This document shows, piece by piece, positions 46,097-55,329 of a stretch of 64,000 nt of DNA. Position 1 is the first letter of the stretch; each line of letters starts with the position of its first letter. Below the pieces are notes generated by a model, which saw only the letters and a program-made list of their open reading frames with translations, did no database searches and was not told where the DNA came from. The translations under genes were made by a program, and so were the position numbers. The DNA lies in contig NZ_BSTC01000018.1 of the NCBI RefSeq assembly GCF_030269305.1, positions 1 through 64,000 of the forward strand, given 5' to 3'. Source of the stretch: Kineosporia sp. NBRC 101731 (GTDB taxonomy: Bacteria > Actinomycetota > Actinomycetes > Actinomycetales > Kineosporiaceae).

Positions 46097-46378
46097 ATGG
46101 CAGCGGTACCGCTGTACGACGATCTGGTGGCTGTGGCCGTCGGCGTCGGCACCGGAGCCCTGTTGCCGGGGACCCACCCGCACACCGTGGTCGAGCACGT
46201 TCTCCCCGGTGTGATGGTCCCCGCCGCCCGTACCCCGAAAACTGCGGCAGCCGATGCGCTGATCCGTCAGAACACCGTGCCGCAGGACCGCTTCGCGCGC
46301 CACGGCAACGCCGTACCGAAGAGATTGACGGCTCTGCCGCACCAGGTGCGCGCCGGGCAGATTGCTGGGAAGCCGTGA
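46097..46378 (+). CDS. 93-residue protein of unknown function at the araB position
   Basis: The ATG has a strong AAGGAG six bases upstream, codon use is GC3-rich, and the TGA overlaps the araD GTG (46375-46378), so it appears to be a translated first gene of the arabinose operon. In ara operons this place is usually held by araB (ribulokinase, about 550 residues). The start VAVAVGVGTGALLPGTHPH and the end DRFARHGNAVPKRLTAL recall, loosely, the first strand and last helix of ribulokinase. The catalytic core is absent. It may be an internally deleted araB remnant or an unrelated small protein. Confidence 0.6.
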   Translation: MAAVPLYDDLVAVAVGVGTGALLPGTHPHTVVEHVLPGVMVPAARTPKTAAADALIRQNTVPQDRFARHGNAVPKRLTALPHQVRAGQIAGKP

Positions 46379-47049
46379 CCATCACCGAAGACATCCGCGC
46401 CACGATCTCCTCCGTCCGCGAAGAGGTCGCTGCACTGCACGCCGAACTGCCGGCCAACGGCCTGGTGGTCTGGACCGCCGGCAACGTGTCGGCCCGCGTG
46501 CCTGGTGCCGACCTGCTCGTGATCAAGCCGTCGGGCGTGCGCTACGACGAGCTCGACGCGGAGTCGATGGTGGTGGTCGACTTCGACGGGAATCTGGTGG
46601 AGGGCAACCACTCCCCGTCGTCCGACACCGCCGCGCACGCCTACGTGTACAAGCACATGGCGCACGTCAACGGGGTGGTGCACACGCACTCGACCTACGC
46701 CACCGCCTGGGCGGCCCGGCGCGAGTCGATCCCGTGCGTGCTGACGATGATGGCGGACGAGTTCGGCGGTGACATCCCGGTCGGCCCGTTCGCGCTGATC
46801 GGTGACGACTCCATCGGCCGCGGCATCGTCGAGACGCTGACCGGGCACAACTCCCCGGCCGTCCTGATGGCCCAGCACGGACCGTTCACGATCGGCAAGA
46901 GCGCCAAGGCTGCGGTCAAGGCCGCGGTGATGCTGGAGGAGGTCGCGCGCACCGTGCACATCGCCCGCACCCTCGGCCCGGTGAACCGCCTCGACCAGAC
47001 CGACATCGACAGCCTCTACGCCCGCTACCAGAACGTCTACGGCCGCTGA
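46375..47049 (+). CDS. araD: L-ribulose-5-phosphate 4-epimerase
   Basis: A 224-residue class II aldolase-fold enzyme converting L-ribulose-5-phosphate to D-xylulose-5-phosphate. Motifs seen are TAGNVSARVPGADLLVIKPS (phosphate binding), HTHSTYATAWA with the zinc-binding His pair, and AQHGPF supplying the third His. The GTG at 46375 overlaps the upstream stop and has GGGAAG before it. It is followed by araA after 82 bp. Confidence 0.92.
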   Translation: MTITEDIRATISSVREEVAALHAELPANGLVVWTAGNVSARVPGADLLVIKPSGVRYDELDAESMVVVDFDGNLVEGNHSPSSDTAAHAYVYKHMAHVNGVVHTHSTYATAWAARRESIPCVLTMMADEFGGDIPVGPFALIGDDSIGRGIVETLTGHNSPAVLMAQHGPFTIGKSAKAAVKAAVMLEEVARTVHIARTLGPVNRLDQTDIDSLYARYQNVYGR

Positions 47050-47131
47050 CCGCGTCGGTCCCTGGGGCGTCCATCGTCGTTCCAGGGGCCTTCGCATCCT
47101 GTAACCGGCCTGCGTGACAAGGATTCCTGAT

Positions 47132-48637
47132 ATGACGAAAACGACCACCCGCACCATCTGGTTCCTCACGGGCAGCCAGAACCTATACGGCGACGACGTG
47201 CTCGACCAGGTCGCCTCCCAGTCGCAGACCATCGCCCGGGCGCTGAACGACGCGGCCGAGGTTCCGGTCGAGATCGTCTGGAAGCCGGTCCTGAAGGACT
47301 CTTCCTCGATCCGCCGTCTGATGCTCGAGGCCAACGCCGACGACAGCGTCATCGGGCTGATCGCCTGGATGCACACGTTCTCCCCGGCCAAGATGTGGAT
47401 CTCCGGTCTGGACGCGCTCGACAAGCCCCTGCTGCACCTGCACACGCAGGCGAACGAGGGCCTGCCCTGGGCGCAGATCGACATGGACTTCATGAACCTG
47501 AACCAGGCCGCCCACGGCGACCGCGAGTTCGGTTACATCCAGACCCGTCTCGGCACCCCGCGCAAGACCGTCGCCGGTCACGTCAGCTCCCCGCGCACCC
47601 TGGCCAAGGTCGGTGTCTGGGCGCACGCGGCGGCCGGCCGCCACGCCATGCGCACGCTGCGCCTGGCCCGGTTCGGCGACAACATGCGTAATGTCGCGGT
47701 GACCGAGGGCGACAAGGTCGAGGCCGAGCTGAAGTTCGGTACCTCGGTGAACACCTACGGCGTCAACGACCTGGTCGAGGTCGTGGACGCGGTGGACGAC
47801 GCCGCGATCACCGCCCTGGTCGCGGAGTACGAAGACCTCTACGACGTGGCCCCCGAGCTGCGGGTGGGTGGCGAGCGGCACGAGTCGCTGCGCTACGGTG
47901 CCCGCATCGAGGTCGGGCTGCGGACCTTCCTGGCCGAGGGTGACTTCAAGGCCTTTACCACGAACTTCGAAGACCTCGGCGGTCTACGCCAGCTGCCCGG
48001 CCTGGCCGTGCAGCGGCTGATGGCCGACGGTTTCGGCTTCGGAGGCGAAGGCGACTGGAAGACCTCGGTCCTCCTCCACACCCTGAAGGCGACGGCGCAG
48101 GGCCTGCCCGGCGGCACGTCGTTCATGGAGGACTACACCTACCACCTGGTGCCTGGCCAGGAGCTCATTCTCGGTGCGCACATGCTCGAGGTCTGCCCGA
48201 GCATCGCCGTCGGCACACCGAGGATCGAGATCCATCCGCTGGGTATCGGAGGCCGTGAGGACCCGGTGCGCATGGTGTTCGACGCCGCGCCGGGCGAGGC
48301 GGTCACGATCGGTATCGCCGACATGGGCGACCGGTTCCGGTTCGTCGCCAACCAGATCGAGGTTGTCGAACCACTCGAAGCACTACCGAACCTCCCCGTT
48401 GCCCGGGCCGTCTGGAAGCCCCAGCCGGACCTGGCGACGTCTGCCGAGGCCTGGCTCACCGCCGGTGGTCCGCACCACACGGTGCTGTCCACGGCTCTCA
48501 CCGGTGAACACCTCGGCGACCTCGCGGACATGCTCGAGACCGAGCTCGCAATGATCGACGCCTCGACCGACGTCCGTTCGTTCGGCCGTGAACTGAGGTG
48601 GAACCAGGCGTACTACCGCCTGGCGCAAGGCTTCTGA
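47132..48637 (+). CDS. araA: L-arabinose isomerase
   Basis: A 501-residue enzyme converting L-arabinose to L-ribulose. The N-terminus [12 protein letters not shown] is diagnostic. [35 protein letters not shown] and the metal-binding [12 protein letters not shown] are all present, with length normal for the family. The ATG at 47132 follows AAGGA. Together with araD it makes two of the three canonical arabinose steps; no intact ribulokinase is visible in the window. Confidence 0.96.
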   Translation: MTKTTTRTIWFLTGSQNLYGDDVLDQVASQSQTIARALNDAAEVPVEIVWKPVLKDSSSIRRLMLEANADDSVIGLIAWMHTFSPAKMWISGLDALDKPLLHLHTQANEGLPWAQIDMDFMNLNQAAHGDREFGYIQTRLGTPRKTVAGHVSSPRTLAKVGVWAHAAAGRHAMRTLRLARFGDNMRNVAVTEGDKVEAELKFGTSVNTYGVNDLVEVVDAVDDAAITALVAEYEDLYDVAPELRVGGERHESLRYGARIEVGLRTFLAEGDFKAFTTNFEDLGGLRQLPGLAVQRLMADGFGFGGEGDWKTSVLLHTLKATAQGLPGGTSFMEDYTYHLVPGQELILGAHMLEVCPSIAVGTPRIEIHPLGIGGREDPVRMVFDAAPGEAVTIGIADMGDRFRFVANQIEVVEPLEALPNLPVARAVWKPQPDLATSAEAWLTAGGPHHTVLSTALTGEHLGDLADMLETELAMIDASTDVRSFGRELRWNQAYYRLAQGF

Positions 48638-48708
48638 CGTAACGCTCCCCTGTATCACAAACTGCCCGGCGGCCGAAGACGGCCGTCTCAGAGCACCGGA
48701 GAGAACAG

Positions 48709-49836
48709 ATGCAACGCAGCAGAGTTACCCGGATCGTCGCTGGCTTCACCCTGATGGCGGCCCTGGCCGCTTGTGGGTCGGCCGAGAAGACCGGTGGAGA
48801 TGCCCCCAAGGCGGGCGAGGACGTCGCGGGCTCGCTCGTCGGCGTGACCATGCCGACCCGGTCGTCCGAGCGCTGGATCAACGACGGTGACAACGTCAAG
48901 GCCGCGCTCGAGAAGCTCGGTTACAAGGTCAGCCTCGAGTACGCCGAAGACAAGATCCCGACCCAGGTCGAGCAGATCGAGAACCAGATCGCCCAGGGCG
49001 CTCGGGTTCTCATCGTCGCCGCGATCGACGGCACCGCGCTCACCACGCAGCTGGAGTCGGCCAAGGAGCAGGGCGTCAAGGTCATCTCCTACGACCGCCT
49101 GATCCGCGACACCGACGCTGTCGACTACTACGCCAGCTTCGACAACTACAAGGTCGGCGTGCAGCAGGCCACCTCCCTCCTCGTGGGCCTCGGCCTGAAG
49201 AAGGAGGACGGTTCCGACGGCGACGCCAAGGGTCCGTTCAACATCGAGCTGTTCGCCGGTTCGCCCGACGACAACAACGCCACGTTCTTCTTCAACGGCG
49301 CGATGGACACCCTGAAGCCGTACCTCGACGACAAGACCCTCGTGGTCCAGAGCGGCGAGACGGACTTCAAGACGGTTGCCACCCTCCAGTGGAAGCCGGA
49401 GACGGCTCAGGCCCGCATGGAGAACGTCATCACCAAGGCGTACAAGGGCGACACCAAGGTTGACGGTGTGCTGTCCCCGTACGACGGCATGAGCATCGGC
49501 ATCCTCTCCGCCCTGAGCAGCGCCGGCTACGGCAAGGGCGAGGCTTTCCCGGTCGTCACCGGCCAGGACGCCGAGCTGGCGTCGGTCAAGTCGATCATCA
49601 AGGGCGAGCAGTACGCGACCATCTACAAGGACACGCGTGAGCTGGCCGACGTTGCGGTCGACATGGCCGACAAGGTCATGAAGGGCGAAGAGCCCGAGGT
49701 GAACAACACCAAGGACTACGACAACGGCAAGAAGGTCGTTCCGTCGAAGCTCCTGGAGCCGGTCATCGTCTACAAGGACAACTACGAGAAGACCCTCGTG
49801 GACTCTGGCTACTACAAAGAGTCTGACCTCAAGTAG
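48709..49836 (+). CDS. chvE: Sugar ABC transporter substrate-binding lipoprotein (ChvE/MmsE type)
   Basis: A 375-residue periplasmic-binding-protein-like lipoprotein. The signal peptide ends in a lipobox LAAC (Cys at about 22). The type I sugar-binding fold follows ([60 protein letters not shown]). It closely resembles ChvE-type proteins of multiple-monosaccharide uptake systems, which bind arabinose, galactose, glucose or xylose. Its place behind araA favours L-arabinose. A stable intercistronic hairpin separates it from the ATPase gene. Confidence 0.9.
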   Translation: MQRSRVTRIVAGFTLMAALAACGSAEKTGGDAPKAGEDVAGSLVGVTMPTRSSERWINDGDNVKAALEKLGYKVSLEYAEDKIPTQVEQIENQIAQGARVLIVAAIDGTALTTQLESAKEQGVKVISYDRLIRDTDAVDYYASFDNYKVGVQQATSLLVGLGLKKEDGSDGDAKGPFNIELFAGSPDDNNATFFFNGAMDTLKPYLDDKTLVVQSGETDFKTVATLQWKPETAQARMENVITKAYKGDTKVDGVLSPYDGMSIGILSALSSAGYGKGEAFPVVTGQDAELASVKSIIKGEQYATIYKDTRELADVAVDMADKVMKGEEPEVNNTKDYDNGKKVVPSKLLEPVIVYKDNYEKTLVDSGYYKESDLK

Positions 49837-49851
49837 CTGATACCCCCAGCT

Positions 49852-49898
49852 GCCGGTTCGCCCACAGGCCAGCTCTTCCGGTCTGTGGGCGGACCGGC
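49852..49898 (+). promoter_or_regulatory. Intercistronic hairpin between binding protein and ATPase genes
   Basis: The sequences 49852-49870 and 49880-49898 can pair over 19 positions in RNA (17 Watson-Crick and 2 G-U) around a 9-base loop. No U-tract follows. A structure here would protect the upstream binding-protein mRNA or partly attenuate transcription, giving the excess of binding protein usually seen in ABC uptake systems. Confidence 0.65.
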
Positions 49899-49920
49899 GC
49901 ATCCCCCTTGAGGAGCGCGG

Positions 49921-51456
49921 ATGCCCAGCAATATTCTTGAAATGCGTAACATCACGAAGACCTTCCCGGGCGTGAAGGCTCTGCAGAACGTCACTTTCAC
50001 GGTGGCGGAAGGCGAGATCCACGCCATCTGCGGTGAGAACGGCGCCGGGAAGTCGACCCTGATGAAGGTTCTGTCAGGGGTCTACCCGCACGGTGAGTAC
50101 GACGGCGACATCGTCTTCGAAGGCAAGACCTCCGAGTTCTCCGGTATCCGGGACAGCGAAGAGCGCGGAATCGTCATCATTCACCAGGAACTCGCCCTGG
50201 TGCCTGAGCTGTCGATCGCGGAGAACATCTTCCTGGGCAACGAGACGGCCAAGCGTGGCCTGATCAACTGGGACGAGACGAACGCGCGCGCAGCGAAACT
50301 GCTGCAGCGCGTCGGCCTGACCGAGAATCCCACCACCAAGATCATTGAGCTCGGTGTGGGTAAGCAGCAGCTCGTCGAGATCGCCAAGGCGATGTCGAAG
50401 AAGGTCCGGATGCTCATCCTTGACGAGCCCACCGCGGCTCTCAACGACGACGACTCCGCACACCTGCTCGACCTGCTGCGCGGCCTGCGTGACGAGGGCA
50501 TCACCTGTGTGATCATCTCGCACAAGCTGAACGAGATCAAAGCGATTGCCGACCAGGTCACGATCATCCGTGACGGTCAGACGATCGACACCCTGCACAT
50601 GAAGCATGACGAGGTCACCGAAGACCGGATCATCTCGCTGATGGTCGGCCGTTCGCTCGAGAACCGCTACCCCGATCGCGATCCCAGTATCGAGATCGGC
50701 GAGGAGGTTCTGCGGATCGAGAACTGGACCGTGCACAGCCCGGTCCAGCGGGGTCGGGTGCTGATCCGGAATGCCAACCTGAACCTGCGTAAGGGCGAGG
50801 TTGTCGGCCTGGCCGGTCTGATGGGCGCCGGTCGCACCGAGCTCGCCATGAGCGTGTTCGGTCGCAGCTATGGGACGAACATCAGCGGTCAGCTCTACAA
50901 GTTCGGCAAGCCGATCGAGGCGAAGAACGTTCAGCAGGCCATTCAGCACGGCCTCGCCTACGCCACCGAGGACCGGAAGCGCTACGGCCTCAACCTGATC
51001 GACAACATTCAGCGGAACGTGTCGGCCGCGGCCCTGGGCAAGCTGGCCAAGGCCGGCTGGGTGGACGACAACCAGGAGCTGGCTGTCGCCGAGGGATTCC
51101 GCAAGAGCCTGCGGATCAAGGCGCCCACCGTGGCCTCGATCACCGGCAAGCTCAGTGGTGGTAACCAGCAGAAGGTCGTGCTGGCCAAGTGGATCTACAC
51201 CAATCCCGACGTTCTGATCCTCGACGAGCCGACGCGCGGTATCGACGTCGGCGCCAAGTACGAGATCTACCAGATCATCAACCAGCTCGCGGCGGAGGGA
51301 AAGGCGATCCTGGTGATCTCCTCCGAACTGCCTGAGCTGCTGGGTATCTGCGACCGGATCTACACCCTCTCCGAGGGGCGGATCACCGGTGAGGTGCCCC
51401 GTGAAAAAGCCAACCAGGAGCTGCTCATGCAGTACATGACCAGAGGGCAGGAGTGA
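49921..51456 (+). CDS. mmsA: Sugar ABC transporter ATP-binding protein (two ABC domains)
   Basis: A 511-residue tandem ATPase. The first domain has Walker [13 protein letters not shown], signature region [16 protein letters not shown] and Walker [12 protein letters not shown]. The second has a degenerate Walker A ([12 protein letters not shown]), signature LSGGNQQKV and Walker [15 protein letters not shown]. This asymmetric pattern is typical of RbsA/GguA/MmsA-type carbohydrate importers. The ATG at 49921 has GAGGAG upstream. The permease gene starts 6 bp after the stop. Confidence 0.93.
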   Translation: MPSNILEMRNITKTFPGVKALQNVTFTVAEGEIHAICGENGAGKSTLMKVLSGVYPHGEYDGDIVFEGKTSEFSGIRDSEERGIVIIHQELALVPELSIAENIFLGNETAKRGLINWDETNARAAKLLQRVGLTENPTTKIIELGVGKQQLVEIAKAMSKKVRMLILDEPTAALNDDDSAHLLDLLRGLRDEGITCVIISHKLNEIKAIADQVTIIRDGQTIDTLHMKHDEVTEDRIISLMVGRSLENRYPDRDPSIEIGEEVLRIENWTVHSPVQRGRVLIRNANLNLRKGEVVGLAGLMGAGRTELAMSVFGRSYGTNISGQLYKFGKPIEAKNVQQAIQHGLAYATEDRKRYGLNLIDNIQRNVSAAALGKLAKAGWVDDNQELAVAEGFRKSLRIKAPTVASITGKLSGGNQQKVVLAKWIYTNPDVLILDEPTRGIDVGAKYEIYQIINQLAAEGKAILVISSELPELLGICDRIYTLSEGRITGEVPREKANQELLMQYMTRGQE

Positions 51457-51462
51457 GCCACG

Positions 51463-53094
51463 ATGGCCAGCACTGATTCCTCCTCCAAGCCCGACACCGA
51501 GAAGCCCGACGAGGTCACCTCCGAGGGAACACCGGTCACGGAGCCCACGGACGAGGTCACGACGAAGGTCACCCCGAAGACCGGGGACGCCGTCACGGTG
51601 GACGAGCCGGCGAAGGCCGAGGAGCCGGTCAAGACTGAGGACGCGGTCAAGACTGAGGACGCGGTCAAGACTGAGGACGCGGTCAAGGCCGAGGACGCGG
51701 TCAAGGCCGAGGACGCGGTCAAGACTGAGGACGCGGTCAAGACTGAGGACGCGGTCAAGACTGAGGACGCGGTCAAGACTGAGGACGCGGTCAAGGTCGA
51801 GGAGCCCGCGAAGGTCGAGGAGCCCGCCCTGGTGGCGGCTTCCACGTCTGCCGCCCCGGCGCCCAAGGCCCCGGCCCCCGCCCCGAAGGCCCCGGCCGCC
51901 GCGCGCAGCCGGTTCTCGTTCAACGCGAGCAGCCTGCGCCAGAACGGCATCTACATCGCGTTCGCGCTCATCGTGGTGCTCTTCGCGGTTCTGACCGGTG
52001 GCGACCTGCTGCAGCCGCAGAACCTGTCGAACATCATCGTGCAGAAGAGCTACATCCTGATCCTCGCGATCGGGATGATCCTGATCATCATCGCGGGTCA
52101 CATCGACCTGTCGGTGGGATCGGTGCTCGCCGCGACCGGTGCCTTCTCCGCCGTGCTCATGGTGAATCATGATGTGCACTGGGCGATCGCGATTCCGCTC
52201 ACCCTGCTGATGGGTGGTCTGATCGGCGCCTGGCAGGGCTACTGGGTGGCCTACTTCGGCATTCCGGCCTTCATCGTCACCCTGGCCGGCATGCTCGTCT
52301 TCCGTGCACTCACCCTGGTGATCCTGAGCAACCAGGGCATCGGCCCGTTCCCGGACACGGTGCGGGACATGGCCAACGGCTTCACCCCGGGCTGGCTGGG
52401 GAATGTCGCGCTGGGCTCGCTCGGTGGCGCCGACCTGATCACTCTGCTCGTCGGTGTGGCTCTGGTCATCTCGATCGTCTGGACGCAGTGGCGGGGTCGC
52501 ACGGCTCGTCAGAAGCTCGGTCAGAGCGTCGATTCGATGACCGTGTTCCTGCTCAAGATCATCGCGCCGTCCCTGGTGCTGATGTTCGTCGTCGTGCAGC
52601 TCGCCCGGTTCAAGAACCTGCCCTGGGTGCTGCTCCTGCTCGGCGCACTGGTCATCATCTACTCGTTGATCACCGCCCGCGCCGTGTTCGGCCGTCACAT
52701 CTACGCCATCGGTGGCAACCTCAACGCCGCAACGCTTTCCGGTGTCAAGGTCAAGTCGGTGACGTTCTGGCTGTTCGTCAACATGGGTGTGCTGGCCGCG
52801 GTGGCGGGCATCATCTTCTCCGGCCGCCTGAACCTGGCCGGTCCGACCGCCGGTAACAGCTTCGAGCTGGACGCCATCGCGGCCGCCTTCATCGGTGGTG
52901 CGGCGGTGCAGGGTGGTGTCGGCAAGGTGATCGGCGCCATCACCGGTGGTCTGATCATGGCCGTCATCGACAACGGAATGTCCCTGCTGGGCGCCGGTAG
53001 CGAGCAGGTCATGCTGGTCAAGGGTCTGGTGCTGCTCGCCGCGGTTGCCTTCGACGTCTGGACCAAGCGTCGGGCGGGTGCGAGCTCACGCTAG
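51463..53094 (+). CDS. mmsB: Sugar ABC transporter permease with repetitive acidic N-terminal extension
   Basis: A 543-residue permease of the GguB/MmsB family (BPD_transp_2), about ten membrane helices from residue about 163. IIIAGHIDLSVGSVLAATGA and GAAVQGGVGKVIGAITGGLI are family motifs. The first 150 residues are an unusual cytoplasmic extension with nine hexapeptide copies of K(T/A)EDAV flanked by KAEEPV and KVEEPA, and then an Ala/Pro-rich linker. Family members normally start near the first helix. The extension is encoded by an 18-bp tandem array. Confidence 0.92.
   Translation: MASTDSSSKPDTEKPDEVTSEGTPVTEPTDEVTTKVTPKTGDAVTVDEPAKAEEPVKTEDAVKTEDAVKTEDAVKAEDAVKAEDAVKTEDAVKTEDAVKTEDAVKTEDAVKVEEPAKVEEPALVAASTSAAPAPKAPAPAPKAPAAARSRFSFNASSLRQNGIYIAFALIVVLFAVLTGGDLLQPQNLSNIIVQKSYILILAIGMILIIIAGHIDLSVGSVLAATGAFSAVLMVNHDVHWAIAIPLTLLMGGLIGAWQGYWVAYFGIPAFIVTLAGMLVFRALTLVILSNQGIGPFPDTVRDMANGFTPGWLGNVALGSLGGADLITLLVGVALVISIVWTQWRGRTARQKLGQSVDSMTVFLLKIIAPSLVLMFVVVQLARFKNLPWVLLLLGALVIIYSLITARAVFGRHIYAIGGNLNAATLSGVKVKSVTFWLFVNMGVLAAVAGIIFSGRLNLAGPTAGNSFELDAIAAAFIGGAAVQGGVGKVIGAITGGLIMAVIDNGMSLLGAGSEQVMLVKGLVLLAAVAFDVWTKRRAGASSR
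51628..51790 (+). repeat. 18-bp tandem repeat encoding K(T/A)EDAV units
   Basis: Nine copies of an 18-bp unit based on AAGACTGAGGACGCGGTC, two of them with GCC in place of ACT at the second codon. The frame is kept because the unit is six codons. Near identity indicates recent expansion. Confidence 0.9.
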
Positions 53095-53123
53095 GAAGTT
53101 CCGCAGTCTCGGGTTGACACCCT

Positions 53124-53190
53124 GGCACGTGGCGCCGTGAGGGCGCCCGTGCCGGGGTTCCTCCTCCCGATCCGGCCAAGGATCGGGAGG
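53124..53190 (+). terminator. Tandem hairpins ending the arabinose/ABC operon
   Basis: Two hairpins follow the permease stop: 53124-53153 (GGCACG.GGCGCC with its complement) and 53163-53173/53180-53190, a perfect 11-bp stem (CCTCCCGATCC) with a 6-base loop. No U-tract is present, as is common for actinobacterial terminators. Confidence 0.65.
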
Positions 53191-53248
53191 GGATACCCAC
53201 CCCACGAGCGATCCCGCGCGTGAAACCCACGACGTTAGGATCAGATTC

Positions 53249-54325
53249 ATGACTCCTCCGTCCCGGGCGTCGGCCCCGGCCGGCAGCGATCCAGGGAACT
53301 CCGGCGGTCCGGGCAGTGTGGGGCAACGCAAGCGGCCCGGTATGCATGACGTCGCCAAACTCGCCGGGGTTTCTCACCAGACCGTCTCGCGAGTGCTCAA
53401 CGGTAGCGACGGCGTCAGTTCCCGCACTCGGGCCGTCGTTCTGGCGGCCATCGACCAACTGGGCTATCGCCCGAACTCGGCGGCGCGCACACTCGTGACC
53501 GGCCGGTCAAAAGTGCTGGGCCTGGTCACTATAGGAGGCGCGCTCTACGGGCCGATGTCGATGCTCTACGGCGTCGAAGCGGCTGCCCGTGAAGAAGGCT
53601 ACATCCTCACCGTGGTGAACGTCGGCTGGGGTGAGGGTGGTTCGGTCGAGAGAGCCGTCACCCGTCTGGAGCGCCAGGGCGTCGACGGCATCGTCGTGGT
53701 GGCACCTCTCACCTCGGTGGGGGAGTCGCTCACCACGATGGCCCGCCACCTTCCCCTGGTCGCGGTCGAGAGTTCGCTGAAAAGCACGCTGCCGGTGATC
53801 TCGGTGGACCAGATCGCCGGGGCCCGGCTCGCCACGGAGCATCTGCTCGGCCTCGGGCACAGCACGGTGTGGCACGTCTCCGGTCCTGGTCACTTCTACG
53901 AGGCCCAGGACCGGGTGGTCGGCTGGACCGCGGCGCTCGAGGATGCCGGGGCGGAAGTGCCGCCCCTGCTGCACGGTGACTGGAGTGCGGCGACGGGTTA
54001 TGACGCCGGTCAGATCCTGAGCCGCATGCGAGATGTCACCGCGGTGTTCGTGGCCAACGACTCGATGGCCGTCGGCGTGTTGCGTGCGCTGCGGGAGAAC
54101 GGTCGCGACCTGCCGGGTGACATCAGCGTGGTCGGTTTTGACGACATTCCCGAGGCCGGGTACTTCAGCCCGCCCCTCACCACCGTGCGCCAGCCGTTCG
54201 AAGAGGTCGGCCGGCGCAGCCTCAAGGCACTGCTGGCACAGATCGAGACCGGCGTGGGCGAACCCGGCCGCACGGTCATCGGGCCGGAACTCGTGATCCG
54301 CGAGAGCACCGCGGCCCCCCGGTAG
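53249..54325 (+). CDS. LacI-family transcriptional repressor, probable arabinose regulator
   Basis: A 358-residue regulator. After a Gly/Pro/Ser-rich leader of about 30 residues comes the LacI helix-turn-helix (MHDVAKLAGVSHQTVSRVLN), the hinge (YRPNSAARTLVTGRSKVLGL) and a type I periplasmic-binding-protein-like ligand domain (GDISVVGFDDIPEAGYFSPP). It is the last gene of the arabinose locus, and LacI-type dyads lie in front of the operon at 45881 and 46050, so it is the natural candidate to bind them with arabinose or a catabolite as inducer. Confidence 0.9.
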   Translation: MTPPSRASAPAGSDPGNSGGPGSVGQRKRPGMHDVAKLAGVSHQTVSRVLNGSDGVSSRTRAVVLAAIDQLGYRPNSAARTLVTGRSKVLGLVTIGGALYGPMSMLYGVEAAAREEGYILTVVNVGWGEGGSVERAVTRLERQGVDGIVVVAPLTSVGESLTTMARHLPLVAVESSLKSTLPVISVDQIAGARLATEHLLGLGHSTVWHVSGPGHFYEAQDRVVGWTAALEDAGAEVPPLLHGDWSAATGYDAGQILSRMRDVTAVFVANDSMAVGVLRALRENGRDLPGDISVVGFDDIPEAGYFSPPLTTVRQPFEEVGRRSLKALLAQIETGVGEPGRTVIGPELVIRESTAAPR

Positions 54326-54358
54326 CGAGACAGCGAGACAGCGAGACAGCGAGACAGC
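54324..54358 (+). repeat. 8-bp tandem repeat (AGCGAGAC)
   Basis: Four consecutive copies of AGCGAGAC and a partial fifth start at the stop codon of the LacI gene. It is a short slippage-prone microsatellite without evident function. Confidence 0.85.
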
Positions 54359-54400
54359 GGGGCCCAGGCAGGAACACGGCGAGTCCTGGGCAAGAACATA

Positions 54401-54439
54401 GGAGCGCGGTCCCTCCCCCGTCAGCAGGGACCGCGCTCC
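54401..54439 (+). terminator. Terminator hairpin after the LacI gene
   Basis: A perfect 14-bp inverted repeat, GGAGCGCGGTCCCT at 54401-54414 and its complement at 54426-54439, with an 11-base loop and no U-tract. Confidence 0.75.
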
Positions 54440-54804
54440 GGTGTTGTGCGCCGCTGCCCCTTCGGCGCCCGGCCCACCCGCAGGGCGTCCGGCATCCGCG
54501 ATCTGGGGCGGTGCCGGGGGCGGGTGGCGCATCTCCAGTAAGCCGTGTCCAGCCCAACCGGACAATCCGTCGTATGCGGACATCAAGGCTGTCCCCTTTG
54601 GTCGTTTACACCCGGAACCGGCGCACCACGTCCGGCAACTCCTGGGACGAGGCGTCGAGGGCCACCGCTGCGGCCGATCCGGAACGGCCGCAGCTGCATG
54701 AGCAGGGTCCTCCCGGTGAAGCCGATCTTCGTTCATCGGGTCACCCGTGAGGGGGTTGAGCTCCGGCCGGTGGGAGCGAGGGCGCGCTCCGGGGAGGTGA
54801 GGCC
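54440..54804. other. Non-coding stretch with a possible chemoreceptor relic
   Basis: I see no intact gene in these 365 bases. On the minus strand a frame ending with TAA at 54606-54604 reads ALDASSQELPDVVRRFRV, which looks like the extreme C-terminus of a methyl-accepting chemotaxis protein (helix ending in a V..FRV motif). Upstream of about 54680 the same frame turns into non-protein-like sequence, so at most about 25 codons of a decayed gene remain. Confidence 0.35.
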
Positions 54805-55173
54805 CTACTGGATCCGGAAGGCGTCGAGCTGGCGGCGTTCGCGCTTGGTCGGCCGGCCCGCCCCGCGATCGCGCACGGCCACGTGCACGATCTCCTCCTT
54901 CGGCGGGGGAGCAGGCGTCAGGTCTTCGAAACAGGTCACGGCCACGGCCGCGCCCACCCGCTTCTGGATCAGCTTGCGCACGATCGCGATGCGCTCACCG
55001 CCGGGCGTGACCGCCTCCACCTTGTCGCCCACGCGCACCACCGTCGACGGTTTCGCCTTATGGCCGTTGACCGACACGTGCCCGCCGCGGCAGGCGGTCG
55101 AGGCCGCCGACCGGGTCTTGAACAGCCGTACGGACGAGACCCAGACGTCCAGTCGTACCTCTGCCGTATCCAC
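54805..55173 (-). CDS. S4-domain RNA-binding protein (Hsp15/RlbA-like)
   Basis: A 122-residue basic protein. The S4 domain is at the N-terminus (VRLDVWVSSVRLFKTRSAAS, then GGHVSVNGHKAKPSTVVRVG), and the tail is rich in Arg/Lys (GAGRPTKRERRQLDAFRI). Hsp15-type proteins bind stalled 50S subunits carrying peptidyl-tRNA. The size and composition fit, but other small S4 proteins are possible. The gene is divergent from the conservon operon. Confidence 0.85.
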   Translation of the reverse strand: MDTAEVRLDVWVSSVRLFKTRSAASTACRGGHVSVNGHKAKPSTVVRVGDKVEAVTPGGERIAIVRKLIQKRVGAAVAVTCFEDLTPAPPPKEEIVHVAVRDRGAGRPTKRERRQLDAFRIQ

Positions 55174-55329
55174 GTGCCCAGCCTACGGGTGGTCGGTCTC
55201 CAAGACACCTGTGCTAGGTTTTCCGCCCATTAGTCCGATACGGCGTATATAGGTCGGCTCGAAGACCGCCATTTGCGTATGGGATTTACCTGAACGCTTG
55301 ATCCGACCATCGGCGATGAAGGGTGTCCA

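Noticed and set aside
50074-52698. An 874-codon minus-strand frame across the ABC transporter genes
   Set aside because: Shadow of the mmsA and mmsB coding frames; composition is His/Gly/Arg-rich and repetitive where the 18-bp array lies.
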